Source of the DNA: Eremomyces bilateralis CBS 781.70
Lineage: Eukaryota; Ascomycota; Dothideomycetes; Eremomycetales; Eremomycetaceae
Length of the DNA: 64,000 nucleotides
NCBI RefSeq assembly: GCF_010015585.1
Contig: NW_022985070.1
Span: forward strand, 558,001 to 622,000
Reading direction: 5' to 3'
The notes below the pieces were generated by a model, which had not been told where the DNA came from, searched no databases, and worked only from the letters and a program-made list of their open reading frames with translations. Below are positions 1-10,935 of this stretch, one piece after another. The translations under genes were made by a program, and so were the position numbers. How positions within the stretch are numbered: position 1 is the stretch's first letter; every line of letters starts with the position of its first letter.

Positions 1-39
1 CCTCGATCCCCGCATAGCATCCAGCTAACTTCCACGTAG

Positions 40-448
40 TGACTGTACCCCTCTCGTCTCCACCATGGGCACCCTCTTCCAAATCCTCGACGACCACCTC
101 AACCTCTCCTCCCAATCCTACTCCGTCCGCAAAGGCCACTGCGAAGACCTCACCGAGGGCAAGTTCTCCTTCCCCGTCATCCACGCCATCCGCGCCGACC
201 CCCGCGACCTGGTGCTCGTCTCCATCCTGCGCCAGAAAACCAACGACGACGAGGTCAAGAAGTTCGCCGTGCGCTACATGGAGGGGAAGGGCAGTTTTCA
301 GTATACAAGAGAGGTCATGGAGGGGTTGCGGGCGCGCGCGGTCGAGATGGTGGGCGCGTTGGTGGAGAAGGTGGATGGGTTCCGGGGACAGGGACAGCTG
401 GGTGGGCAAGAGGTCATGGCAATCTTGGCGAGGATGAATGTCGACTGA
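40..448 (+). CDS. Geranylgeranyl diphosphate synthase, C-terminal exon (5' partial)
   Basis: Last exon of a trans-isoprenyl diphosphate synthase that condenses IPP with allylic diphosphates to make GGPP. An acceptor AG at 38-39, preceded by a CTAAC branch site at 23-27, opens the exon, and the frame runs to the TGA at 446-448. The peptide starts DCTPLVSTMGTLFQILDD, which is the second Asp-rich region (FQ.xDD) of the family, followed by the conserved KGHCEDLTEGKFSFPVIH segment and an amphipathic helical tail. Length fits the C-terminal third of a roughly 350-400 aa fungal GGPPS; the rest lies left of the window. The ATG at 65 is internal, not a start. Whether it serves primary metabolism or a diterpene cluster cannot be told from this exon. 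Confidence 0.85.
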
Positions 449-882
449 TTCGTTCGATATATTTATTGCTTCGTTTCTATGGATGGGGAACAGCGGGCCT
501 GGTTGGTTTTTTTGACATTCAGGTCTGCGTTGCATCGGTAGGCGTCCGGTTCGAACTCTGCGGAATCCGCGCCAGGATTTCGCTTGGGAAGAGAGGGGGA
601 GAAATTGTGCGACGCCAAGGCCTCACTCGGGGTATTTATCCAGAAATATTTTGTAATCTAATTGATAGTAACTTCGAATCACGCAAATACCATGGCAGGC
701 CATTCATCAGGGGTATCTACGCTCGGGAGAATGGATGCCAAACACCCGCATATATAAGAAACAACTTTGGATTTCGCTTTCATGTCACAGGTCATGCCTA
801 CCCACGTCCGTCTCTCATGCAAACGCCCAACCCAATGCTAAGTCCCAACCCAAACAAACAAAACGCTCCCATCCGATCCTCC
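449..882. other. Convergent intergenic region
   Basis: Space between the 3' ends of the GGPP synthase and Dsn1 genes, expected to hold both 3' UTRs. The open frames here are low-quality and overlap the Dsn1 tail in other frames. I see no RNA gene or repeat. Confidence 0.6.
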
Positions 883-2855
883 TCACCCCCCGCCCCGCTG
901 CGCCAACAGTCCCGCCAGCGCGCCTAGCACCTCGCCCACATCCTCCTTCCCCCCGGCCGCCGCCCTGCCGTTCCGATCCCGCGCCTCCAAGAACTCCGCC
1001 GCCGTGCCGAGCACGCGGTCGGCCATGCGTTCGGCGGCGAGGCGGTACTGCTCGATGCGGTGGACGCCGTCGGCGAGGGTGTCGATGGAGGGTTCGAGGG
1101 AGTCGAGGAGAGGCTGGAGGCGGGATTCGAGGGCTGCTTTCGCGGTTTGGGGATGCGGTGATGGGGCGCGGGGGGGCTGGTCGTTGGAGGGGGGTGGTTG
1201 GGGGGTAGGTAGTAGAAGGGGTGGGTGGAGGATGGAGTTGAAGATGGTGGATTGTTCCGGGTCGTCGAGGAGGTCGGGGTGGATGGGGGAGGGGGGAGTC
1301 GATGTGGAGGGGTCGAAGGCCGGGATCGGGGGGAGCACGGAGGAAAGGGTTTCCCATGATTTCTTCTCCGCTTGGAGCCTAGCATTACTAGATTAGATGG
1401 ACGTTTCCGGGTGAAGATCGTGGCTAAGCGTTACCTTTCAATATCTTGCTCGAGCTCTTTCAGCTTTTCAACCATCTGAGCATTGCGCGGATTTGGTTTT
1501 TTAACTACTACTGCCGGCGCGATCTCTTCCTATAATATGGTCAGCCGAATAATTCGCCCATCAGCTACACGTCGACCTACCCTACTAAACCAATCCGATA
1601 TTTCCGGATTGTTCGCGAAGTCTTTCAGCAGCTCGGCCTGGATGTGACGTGCTACGCATTCCGTTAGCTCTATTGATTCTGCGCTCCGTTATGATTTCTC
1701 GGGTACTCGGGACTTACCAGCTTCGAGCGCTAGGACAGCGTTGGCATCGCCATTGCCGTTGGGTTTCTCTGGTATAGCTCGTGCTCCACACCACGTCAAA
1801 AGTTGGAGCATCCGTTTTGGCTCTAGGATGTTCTGGTCGATGTGTTTGTAGAACTCGAGGATCTCGACGTCGGCGTGTGGTACAGCTAGATAGAGTTCCA
1901 CGTCAGTATAATCCATTGACGAACAAAGTTGGGTAACCAGCTTTGATCTTTCCTCGACAGACAGGTCGCAGACTTGTCTAGACGCTGGTTCGATGACAGC
2001 CGCCAATACCCAAGAGGATATATTACCATTTGAAGTGCCACTCTCTATCAACGAGCTTGCTCGTCGACCGCGCGTCCCAGCGCTACTTCTCCTGTGATTT
2101 TGCCCACCGCCTTTCCGCATCTCCTTATTGCGCTTGATAACTGGAGTATCTGCGAACGGCAGTGCAATCTTCGTAGCATCGCGCTTCTGAGTCTTGTCCG
2201 TCTCAGAGGCCGCCACCACGTGTTCTGGTTCTTGATGCCGTTCATTCCTCCGGGGTTTTTGCCGACGTGACTTCTCCGGCTCCGGAACGTACTCGTGCTC
2301 ATCCACTTCCGCTTTGTCGCCAGATAGTCGAGCTGATCGTCGCTTGGGAACAGTTTCCTGCGTTTTCTTCTTGGGGACCGGCGTAGAGAACGAGTATTTC
2401 TTCCGCTTTGGCTTGTCTGTCGCCGCTTCTTCGCCCGGTGGAGTTTCTTGCTGTTTTGGCGGATCTGGCTGCTTTGCTTGGGGTGGTGCATTTTTTGATC
2501 TTGTTCGAGAGAATTGAAAGCCATGGTCATTCTCATCGTAGGCTGGGGGCCACAGTTAGCCATGGTTCCCGACCTCCTGTCGTGGGATTCTGCCATTCCC
2601 AACGACGATGCGAAATCGCGCGTGGGGGGTCCACTAACCTATCTTTGGTTTCTTTGATGCGCCAGTCACCCTGTTTCCAGCCGGCTTCCCTGACGTCGTG
2701 GGCAACTCGCTGGCGTCCATTTTGCTCCGCTTCGCAGCCGCTCCCGATCCATCCCCCTCTTCAAACGCTTGTTCAGCACTTCGTCGTCGCGTGGGCCGCT
2801 GCACCGATGGCATCCTAAGAGTTTGCACCGGTTCCCGAGTAATTATAGTTGTCAT
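883..2855 (-). CDS. Kinetochore MIND/Mis12 complex subunit Dsn1/Mis13
   Basis: Subunit of the Mis12/MIND complex that links inner-kinetochore CENP-C to Ndc80 and Knl1 at the centromere. Five exons by hand: 2855-2639, 2542-1718, 1651-1581, 1529-1435, 1378-883, giving about 567 aa. The N-terminal half is basic, Ser/Arg/Lys-rich and probably disordered. The family signature is clear: DENDHGFQFSRTRSKN near residue 75, then RRSSAGTRGRRASSLIESG (the Arg-rich GxRGRRASSL motif), a helical block ending FYKHIDQNILEPKRMLQLLTW, and coiled-coil segments in exons 3-4 (LLKDFANNPEISDWF; MVEKLKELEQDIER). The C-terminal exon is Pro-rich, then helical. All junctions keep phase and join family-like sequence, so the model is firm. 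It shares a divergent promoter region with the gene at 3335. Confidence 0.88.
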
Positions 2856-3334
2856 TGGAGCCCCTGCGACGTATGCGCGTTTGTGGATGTGCGGGTCCCT
2901 GGTCTCCGTTGAGCGCGTCGATGGTGGATGGGCGGGAATTGAGCGCGTCAATGACAGCGCACCAATTTTAAATTCGAATCCGAAAGACTGACGGTTAGTA
3001 TAGATAATGGTGAGTGGAAATGCGACCGGTCGCCTCGTTGTGACCTTGGGTGACAGTTGGAGGGGGTGCAATACACCGTTGCCGTCCGATGGCCGTGCAA
3101 TCAAAACAATTGAAGGTCTTGGCATGAATGGCCTCCCGTGCACGTGCTTGGCCACCGGAACTTCATCTCAAGATTCTCAACCATGTTGGAAAAGTTTCAA
3201 AGTTCTTCTCGAGATACTGGACACCGGTACACGCAGTACTTTGACTTATAAAATCCTTGGTTTATTTAGCCTGTGGATATAGTACTCAATTCGCATTACA
3301 ATTGGTCCTGCTGTAAGAGCAGAAGAGATATACA
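2856..3334. promoter_or_regulatory. Divergent promoter region between Dsn1 and the DUF5321-like gene
   Basis: A 479-bp gap between two divergent start codons, so it should contain both promoters and 5' UTRs. Open frames in it on either strand lack family features and the long minus-strand one is simply the upstream extension of Dsn1 exon 1. No strong TATA box was noted. Confidence 0.5.
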
Positions 3335-3922
3335 ATGGCATTCGCCAATCGTGCTTTCCGAATCATCCGCAAACTCGACTCCTGCTACATCCAGCCGCCA
3401 TATACGAAGCGGTTATCGACCTCAGCGCGCAACTATGCCGCTTCCGATGCTATCCCACGAATCGCACGGCCTTCATTCTGGCAATCCCTCATTCCAAAAC
3501 CGTTTCGACGAGGAGAACAGCCACCTTCGGCAAAAGGACGTACGGCGGACGGATGGCTGTTCTTTATTATCATGCCATTACTCATCGGGTCCCAGGCTAT
3601 CCAGTTAATAACCCTCAAGAAGGAAATGGCAGCGTACTCGCGACAGACTAAAGGAAAGATTGCTCTGTTGAAAGAGGTGATTGGGAGGATTCAGAAGGGG
3701 GAGCAGTTCGATGTAGGCAAGGCGTTGGGCGGTGGAGATCCGATCCCGGAGGAAGAATGGAAGGAGACAATGGAGGAAGTGAAGAGTGGCCCATTATTCT
3801 CGGAGAAAGACAGGAGACCGCCATGGACGAAGCGAGAGACGAAAGCGGAGAAACCTGAAAAGACGGAGGAGCCCGAAAGTCTACCCGAGTCATCCATTAA
3901 GAAGCCCGCAACGTTTTATTGA
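3335..3922 (+). CDS. Mitochondrial membrane protein, DUF5321-like
   Basis: Single-exon 195-aa protein. The N terminus is a typical mitochondrial presequence, rich in Arg/Ser and lacking acidic residues early on (MAFANRAFRIIRKL, later RLSTSARNYAASD). A conserved-looking SFWQSLIPKPFRRG stretch precedes one hydrophobic segment around residues 73-92 (WLFFIIMPLLIGSQAIQLI), followed by a helical, charged matrix or intermembrane-space domain with KIALLKEVIGRIQKGEQFDV and an acidic EEEWKETMEEV block. The tail is Lys/Glu/Pro-rich and disordered. The pattern of presequence, SLIPKP, single TM and long helix matches what I recall of fungal DUF5321 proteins of unknown function. The gene is convergent with the SET gene, 56 bp between stops. 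The family assignment is moderate; the mitochondrial membrane location is well supported. Confidence 0.65.
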   Translation: MAFANRAFRIIRKLDSCYIQPPYTKRLSTSARNYAASDAIPRIARPSFWQSLIPKPFRRGEQPPSAKGRTADGWLFFIIMPLLIGSQAIQLITLKKEMAAYSRQTKGKIALLKEVIGRIQKGEQFDVGKALGGGDPIPEEEWKETMEEVKSGPLFSEKDRRPPWTKRETKAEKPEKTEEPESLPESSIKKPATFY

Positions 3923-3978
3923 ATGCCTAGGATACGAGCCTCTTCGACCACCTCATTGCCAACATTTTCGGAAACCGT

Positions 3979-5849
3979 TCATTCCTCTAGTGGAATGTGC
4001 TCTTCCCACGAACATCTGGGACATCGACATGGTCCTCCGAGCGCACCCTTCGCCCACTCTCTCCTCTCCTGGACGTTCAATCGCACATCGCAGTAATAAC
4101 CGAAGACCTCGTCTCCTTTCCGTAAACCAGCGATGCTCCTCTCGGATTTCCCCGCCCACTTCGCCATCTGTTCTCGGACCTGGAACGTCATCTTCCCAAG
4201 CCAATTCCATTCGACATTGGGATCACAACTGTGGTTGGCAAGGCACCACAGGGGATGAACAGCACCAACTTCGGGTCTCCCGTCGGGACCTAGACGCGCG
4301 GACGCTGTGCCTCGAAACTTGGCGTATAGAGTGTTGAACACCCAGATGTCATATCTGCCCGGATTTTCCGAACCGCTCTCGTCATCCTCCTCGGAGCTCC
4401 GGGTGTCAAAGATGTTGACATCCATCTTCTCCAACATGTTCAGTGGAATGACCACGTTCCATTTGAACGACCAGGGAAGCGTCCTCGGCGGATCGGAGTC
4501 GACTGCGGTCGGCGTGCCGTGGTTCGTAAAGTCGCCCCAGATCCAGCGAAGCTCGTCTAGCGCGAGCGGGTGCTTTCCCTGCGTCTCGGCCATGGCCAGC
4601 GTTCGGAGCAACAGCAGCGCGTACAATGCATCGGGAGCCTGCTTGGCAGGGGCGTCCTTCGCCAGAGCACTGGTGGCTGTATCGCAGAGGGCCGGATGAT
4701 AGGACTCCATGGCGAGGTCTTTGCAGGTTTGCGAGCAGAAGATCTCTTGGCAGTCTTCACATTCAACAGCACCTGCCACGTGGGAGGGATTTTTCTTGTC
4801 TAGAGGTGGGAGCGGTGCGCTACATGCGTCGCAGTATTCTCCATACAGACGGCCGTTGGCGGTCAATAGGGAAACCTCTTCCAAGATCGTGTCTCCAGGT
4901 TGAATGTCCTCCTTTGCGAAGACCCCCAACTGCTCGGACAGTTGCTCTAAACTATCGTTCGAGTTAGTTCAAATTATCCAAGCCGATGGAAAGGATACAC
5001 AGGTGTCCAATGGAATCAGGGTTGTTCAAGGAAGACCACTTAGGAATCACATACTTGGATCCTTCTAGAAGAATCGGCAATGTAGTAGCCCGTACTTCTA
5101 GCCGGGGTGCCACTATAGATATCAAGTTGTTCAGCTGCTGTAGGTTCTCTTCCTCGAACCGATTCTCTTCGAAATGGTTCCATGGATAGATTTCCCGTCG
5201 GGCGTACCCCTGGTCTGGGATCTTGTCTAGAGCATGTTGGTCTATGGCCTCGATACTCTCCGCGTTGATTCCATGGGTATTTAGTATCCTTAGAGTTTCG
5301 TCTTCAAGCGCCCGTGGAAGTTCACTGTAAACGGCCGTCAGCAACGGCAATTAAAATCTGGCTAGTAGATCCAGCGGACACCCACGCCTTACCTCAAAGG
5401 GAGTCGCTGCGCATATTCCACAGCACTCTGGATACAGCCGCAACTTAAAAGACTCTCGACGAGCGCAATGAGCCTGTTCGACCGTTAGTCTGCTGTACAT
5501 GCCGTGGCCAATCTGCCACGAAGCCCGAACAAATTTTGACGAGGGCCAAAAGAGATCAAGCTCGGGATAGCGTTCACGCTGTCTGTTTCCATCGCTTCAC
5601 GGCCTCATGGACGTCGCGTTCACTGCCGTCGACATGACCGTTCAGATCCGCATACGATGCGCTGAGAACTGGGTCATGGAACTCGGCGCAGTCGTCGAGG
5701 ATTTCATCGGTTAGGAGAAGCGCCTTGTATGCTTCGCCGGCTTTCAGGTCCGGGAAGTTCGCAGTACCGTAGGCGGCTGCTAACTGAAGGCGGTTTTGGA
5801 TACTGTATGGATTCTGGGAAACAAGTCGCTGGATATCTTGGACTGCCAT
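3979..5849 (-). CDS. SET-domain protein lysine methyltransferase, SMYD-like with MYND-type zinc finger
   Basis: Four exons (5849-5578, 5473-5393, 5324-5001, 4951-3979) give about 549 aa. The N-terminal ~120 residues are helical and TPR-like (SQNPYSIQNRLQLAAAYG; YKALLLTDEILDDC; LIALVESLLSCGCIQSAVEY). The SET module starts GVFAKEDIQPGDTILEE and is interrupted by a Cys-rich MYND-like finger (YCDACSAPL ... CEDCQEIFCSQTCKDLAMESYHPALC spacing). The catalytic core shows NHSCDPNVEW (the NHSCxPN SAM-binding motif) and GDEVFGYYCD, followed by a post-SET CRCPRC cluster. Such proteins use SAM to methylate lysines on histones or other proteins. The substrate cannot be read from sequence. The intron at 5000-4952 is short (49 nt) but restores phase. 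Start at 5849 is the first ATG of the frame. Confidence 0.85.
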
Positions 5850-6293
5850 TGGGGTGCAGTAGTAACGCTACTGCACGCTCTTGATTTGATGTTTTCACGA
5901 AAATTCCTCAAGCGGGATGCTCAAACGCGGAGGAAAAATATATGTGACGATCAGGCCAGGGGGGTTACGGAGATCTGAGATAATTTCTTCATCATTGGTA
6001 GCTCTGGGTTCGGGTGGCAAGGTTGGATGCTCCTCTCCACCCAACGAGAACGATAAGCTAAACGAAACGCCATAAAAATCATTAGATGGCCTCCACGTTC
6101 ATGTCTGAATGTCCAGATAACCAAATTACCCACGGAGACACCAGTTGCCTAAAATCCCAAGCAACGCCCAATTCCATCATCGTCTCGTCATAATAATGCT
6201 GTAAAAGATGCCACCAATTGTACACCTTGAGACATAGACCCCAAGAGCAACGACCATCCCCCAGATTCAGGAGTATATATCCTTCGTCGTTCA
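5850..6293. other. Intergenic region upstream of the SET gene
   Basis: Contains the promoter of the SET gene and the 3' UTR of the Myb gene, both on the minus strand. Short frames on both strands show no recognisable domain. Confidence 0.5.
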
Positions 6294-7206
6294 TCACCCC
6301 GTATTCTCCGGACTGGGGCTCAGCATCGCCTGAATGCTCAACCCACTCCTCCCCTGCTTCCCCACGCGCTTCCCCCCCTCCCCGTCCCGACCGTCCGCGT
6401 CCACCTTCCGCTTGCCCTGGTGATGCCTGGTCGCATGGTGGTGATGGTAATGACTATGATATCCTCCACCCCGCACCGCGGATGCCGCTCCGCTGTCCCG
6501 GCTCCCGAACGAGGCGCGCCGTGGGTCATCTGCATGGTCGCTCTCAGCGTCTGAAGCCCCCAAGCCGCTGTCATCCCCTTCCATACCGTGGCCGGCGGAT
6601 GACGTGGCGAGCCCCTCGGACCCGCTGCCCATCTCCGCCGTCGATGTGTCCGTGAGGTCCGTGACGGACCCCATGATGCTCCCTCGCTCCTTGCGTTGGT
6701 TGGAGCGATGGGCGGCTTGGATGTTTTTGAGTCCTTTTTCCATGCACTAAGGAGATGTTATCAGCCTTGGGATCATCTGGGTAGGAGTAACACGCCGTTG
6801 AGTTGTCTCTAGATGGAGTAGAAACGGAATGGGCACAAACCTTAGCTTCGATCATCTGCCAGCTTTTCTCCCCGAGTCGGTCACTCAACATGGTCCACAT
6901 ATCCCTTCGCACCAGCATGTATTCCCGCGCGAGGGTCTCCCACTTGATGCCGTCCCAGTCCTCGGCGTTCCGTCGTTCCATTAACCGCTCGTGCCGCTTT
7001 CGACACGCGTTCGCGGTCTTGCTGGGGAAATACTTGCTGGCGATCGGCTGCCAGTTGAGGCCCGATGCCCGTGCAGCCATTAGGGTCTCGTCATCTTCCG
7101 CGGTCCATGTCGTCGAGGTTCTTTGCGCCTGGGCGGGGATCTCCGTCGAAGGAGTAATAGGGGAAGGTCGGATATGAGGAGAGGCAGCTCGAAGTTCCTT
7201 GGGCAT
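6294..7206 (-). CDS. Myb/SANT-type DNA-binding protein
   Basis: Two exons (7206-6841, 6746-6294) join in phase to about 272 aa. A Myb/SANT repeat occupies roughly residues 33-80: TWTAEDDETLMAARASGLNW, then the recognition-helix region FPSKTANACRKRHERLMERR. A second, weaker Trp-containing helical unit follows (WDGIKWETLAREY ... MWTMLSDRLGEKSWQMIEAK) and runs across the splice site. The C-terminal half is low-complexity, acidic then His-rich (YHSHYHHHH), ending with a small conserved-looking GLSIQAMLSP motif. It is probably a nuclear transcription factor. Targets are unknown. I do not assign a specific ortholog. Confidence 0.8.
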
Positions 7207-9119
7207 GATGACGCCCTCCTAGCTGTTACAGAATGGATTTAGAAAGACGAGGTTGCTAAGAAAAGAAAGGGTGACGATGCAGGAGTGCAGGTTGCAGTCG
7301 GGAGGAATGGCTGGATATCAAGCGACTGACTAACTGAGACGCCTGATCTGAAAACGAAAAGAAAACGAATAGTAAGGAGAAGAGAATACAGGAAAGACGT
7401 AGGACGATTATTATCTATAATTAAGATCGGTGAAGGATGCCCCCCAGTGGTTTCAAAGAAGGACGAGGAGACCCAAAGATGATAATGACCAAGGAAATAA
7501 ATCTAAGAAATGGAAGGAAAAGAGAAAGGAAAACACATAGGAAAGGGGATTGATTTGCTGTGGTTTCAGTTATACCGGAGGGAGAGGAAGTTGAGAGACC
7601 GTTCTGAAGGCCAGCATATATACAAGTCGCAGTCGACTGTGGTGGCACAGGTTAGTCGCGATATCAAACAAGGCATGGCGCATAGACGAGGTATTCCAAT
7701 GAATTGTCCAGCCACATCGTTCTGAAACGGAATCGAGTTTCTTTAAACGCCCATCAAGGCTCTGCATGGCGTCTTTCGGCGGTCATCGAACGTGGGTTCT
7801 CTCGCCGATCGAGGCAAGGGGCGGAAGATGAGCAATATGCCTTGTTCAACCGCTGGGAGGGATGCACTGCAGCGTCTCTCGAGAGGCGAGGTCGTACTAA
7901 ATCGAATCAGCGTGGAGAGGCCAACAGGCGGTCGCATAGGCCGCCATAGACGACTGGTACATGTCCACTTTCGCCAGCAAGGATCAAAAGCATGCCATTG
8001 CTCCGTGGAGAGATCCTGCCCGGCGGCTGTTTCGAAGAAGAGAACGTGTGTTGCGGATTTCCAGTGCGGCTAGACGTGTTGCAGTCTTGCAGAGAGGAAG
8101 TATCTGAGGAACAGTTGACATCTGTACGAAGGATTCGAGGTTAGCGCTGGCCTTTGACAGTAGGTAACCTGGGGCCCTATCCGCCAATCGCTCATCATCA
8201 GCGGCTCTTCCAGGGAGGGCTTGTCGGCGCATAGGGCGTTGGTTGGAGGGGTTCAAGGGGTTCGGTTGGCTGCTCCCGAGCGTCTCCTTTCGCCGTGCCG
8301 TGCCGTACTGCTGGTCCAGGGACTCTATCCAATAATTAATATTTTTCTTCTACATCCCGTCTTCGTTTGGAAGAGGGACTGAAAGGGGCGGATGCTATCC
8401 AGTCAAATTTGGAGAATGCACCGCCACTTATTCCAATTATGATTGGAAGAGCGGAGGAGACTTGGAATCTGCGGTCCGCGGTGCATTCGTCCCTGGTCAT
8501 GGGGATGGTAAATGATAGACGACTGGAGTTCGCATTGTCCAGTAAAGCTATTTGCGGGAAGGTGATTACGCCGAAGAGGCTTATCCGCGATGACCAGCTT
8601 CGACTTTCCACCGAAGAGTCAAATGGTGGATATGATATGGTGAACGGCGAGGACATGGAATAACATCCACCTGTGGAGTTAGAGAGACTGATACAGTGCC
8701 CTGGGATGCACTGGAAAGGGTCATTATACTTATTCTCTGTCTGGTTCTTCTGAGCTTCGACGGATATCCTTATCTCCTTGTGCCTGGAGGATCGGAAGTG
8801 TTATTGAATCCTTTTAAGTTCTTATCAAGACTAATGCCCAGTTCTTGGTAGAGAAAGGAAGCTACAAGGAAGCTTCCCGATGTCATCATCAATTAGTTAA
8901 GGGCATTTAAGGCACACAGAATTCAAAGACTGGAGCCGGGCACATGCGGATCATTCATACTAGACTCTCTCCCATACTACGACGGATATAAACAATCTCA
9001 ATTGCAATCGTATGCCGCGAGCTTTGCGAATAACGTAGCCTATCCTCGTCCTCTTGTGTCTACACGCAGCGCAGCGAATAGACAGGAAGGACTCCATTGG
9101 GTTCCACCCCTTAAATGAC
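7207..9119. other. Long gap between Myb and metal-transporter genes
   Basis: This 1.9-kb region should include a long 5' leader or promoter for the Myb gene and the promoter of the transporter at 9120. A purine-rich tract occupies about 7370-7600 on the plus strand (pyrimidine-rich in the sense of the Myb leader). Two modest frames, 8367-8663 (+) and 8336-8656 (-), lie almost on top of one another. Neither shows a recognised domain, so I do not call a gene. No tRNA or repeat was recognised. Confidence 0.4.
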
Positions 9120-10629
9120 ATGGTCTTTCTTCGACCGCGTCGTGGAGCCTCCTTCAACACGCAACGTCTCCTGAACTTCAACAAACCCCTTGGCCATCTT
9201 GATATTCTGATATCCGCATTCCAACAACGACAGTGTCGCATTCTCCAGACCGCCGCTCATTCTCCGCTCATTTCTTTACCATGTACTCGGCCACCCGTTA
9301 GACCCTCTGCCCTTCGATCCAGACGGAGGTATCCCACAACCTCCTTCGTCATGTCCGAATCCTTCCAGCAGACGCGCCAGCACTCTGGTGGCCATCATCA
9401 TCACGAGGACAACGTATATCTGACCTCGACCAACAAGAACGATGCAGGAGTTAGGATCACAAGAGTCGGACTCTTCGTCAACCTGGGCATGGCCATCAGC
9501 AAAGGGATCGGTGGATACGTGTTTCATTCGCAAGGTAAAGCCTTCACCAAGATGTAAAGTTTGAATAAGCCATTGTATATTGACAACACCCGCAGCACTT
9601 GCCGCCGATGCCGTCCATTCCCTCACCGATCTCGTTTCTGACTTCATGACACTTGCGACCATCTCCTGGTCCCTCAAGCCACCCACCGAGCGCTTCCCTA
9701 CCGGCTATGGCAAAATCGAGTCGCTGGGCTCCCTCGGCGTGAGCTCGATTCTTCTCATTGGCGGCACCCTCATGGGATGGGCCGCGCTCATCGATCTCTG
9801 CCACACCTACCTCCCCGCGGTGGCAGAAGGAATGGAATACCTAGGCATTGCTGGGCATGGCCATTCACACACACATATCATCCCGAATATACAAGCCGCC
9901 TGGATCGCGGGAGGGAGCATTGTTATTAAAGAGTGGTTGTACCGTGCGACCCTGAAGGTTGCGAAGGAGAGAAAGAGCTCGGTGCTAGAATCCAACGCGG
10001 TTCACCATCGCGTGGACTCGCTCACGGCCATCGCCGCGTTGGTATCGATCGCCGGGTCAAATATTGTTCCCTCGTTCAGGGGGATGGATGCTTTCGGCTC
10101 TCTGCTGATCACGTACCTCGTGGTCCGGACCGGCTGGACGAACACCCGGACTTCCTTAAACGAACTTGCCGATGCGAGCATGGACGAGGAAGTCAAGGAG
10201 CGCGTGATCAAGGAAGCCGATCGCGCGTTAGACGACATGATGTGGGTCAAATCCCATCCGAACGCGCCGGTGGAGATCCGGAGATGTCAGGGCATCAAAG
10301 CCGGGCAGAACTACTCCGTGGAAATCGAGGTTGCGTGTCCGGCCACTTGGACCGTGGAGAAGACGCGGGTGATCGAGGAGGAGGTTCGCGAGCGGGTGGG
10401 GAGCAGGGTGAGAGGGGTCAGGAGAGTACGGGTAAGGTTTGTGGGCGTGAAGGAGGAGGGGGATCAAGGCTTCATGGATGAGTTTATCAGCCCCAGCGTC
10501 AGTCAGAGGACCAGTCCGGAGCCGGAATCGGATCGAGAGTTCGAGGAGAGTGACGAGGAAGACCATGGACATCACCATAGCCATGGATCCGGCCGCGAGA
10601 ATGGGGATGGCAAGCTAAGAAAGCGTTGA
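9120..10629 (+). CDS. Mitochondrial cation-diffusion-facilitator metal transporter (Mmt1/Mmt2-like)
   Basis: Two exons (9120-9534, 9596-10629), about 482 aa. An Arg-rich presequence-like N terminus (MVFLRPRRGASFNTQRLL) leads to a His-rich stretch (GGHHHHEDN), then the CDF membrane domain from VRITRVGLFVNLGMA. The two hallmark HxxxD metal sites are present: AVHSLTD just after the splice junction and AVHHRVDS later. Further TM segments include SSILLIGGTLMGWAALI. The loop carries HGHSHTH, and a cytosolic or matrix C-terminal domain ends in an acidic, His-rich tail (DHGHHHSHGSG). In yeast Mmt1/2 are mitochondrial iron exporters; metal choice here is inferred from the family. Start chosen at 9120 because it preserves the presequence. 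An upstream non-ATG extension exists in frame. Confidence 0.85.
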
Positions 10630-10935
10630 TTGTAATAGATTCTGTTGGAGTAGACTTGTATCTATACCGCCTCCCGATGGTTAAAATACCTTGGTATCTA
10701 GCATGGTTGGTCGTCCGATGGATTCCCTTCTCCTGAACTGTGAATCGTGGCTCTGCAACTGGTTACCTATGAGTGGTCCTGAGTATTCCCTTAGCTCGGG
10801 ATCAAAATGACTCGAGTAGGTGTGTATGTCTCAACTTCATGCCATCCAAGGGCTTGCTTCTTGCCTCTACTACGCTTTCCTGTACATCTTCAAAATTTAT
10901 AAGCAAAGGACATACGCTTTATTAACGTCGGATAT
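10630..10935. other. Convergent intergenic region
   Basis: About 306 bp separating the stop codons of the metal transporter and the sirtuin, expected to be their 3' UTRs. Nothing else seen. Confidence 0.5.

Noticed and set aside
540-580. GGTTCGAAC-like string resembling a tRNA B box
   Set aside because: The flanking bases do not form a T-arm stem and no matching acceptor or anticodon arm is visible.
815-1396. Several Pro/Arg-rich long frames on both strands
   Set aside because: They are shadows of the GC-rich last exon of Dsn1; only the 883-1378 frame joins correctly to the upstream exons.
8336-8663. Overlapping frames on both strands of about 100 codons
   Set aside because: No domain, no splice partners and no signal sequence recognised. 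Kept only as a note in the intergenic description.
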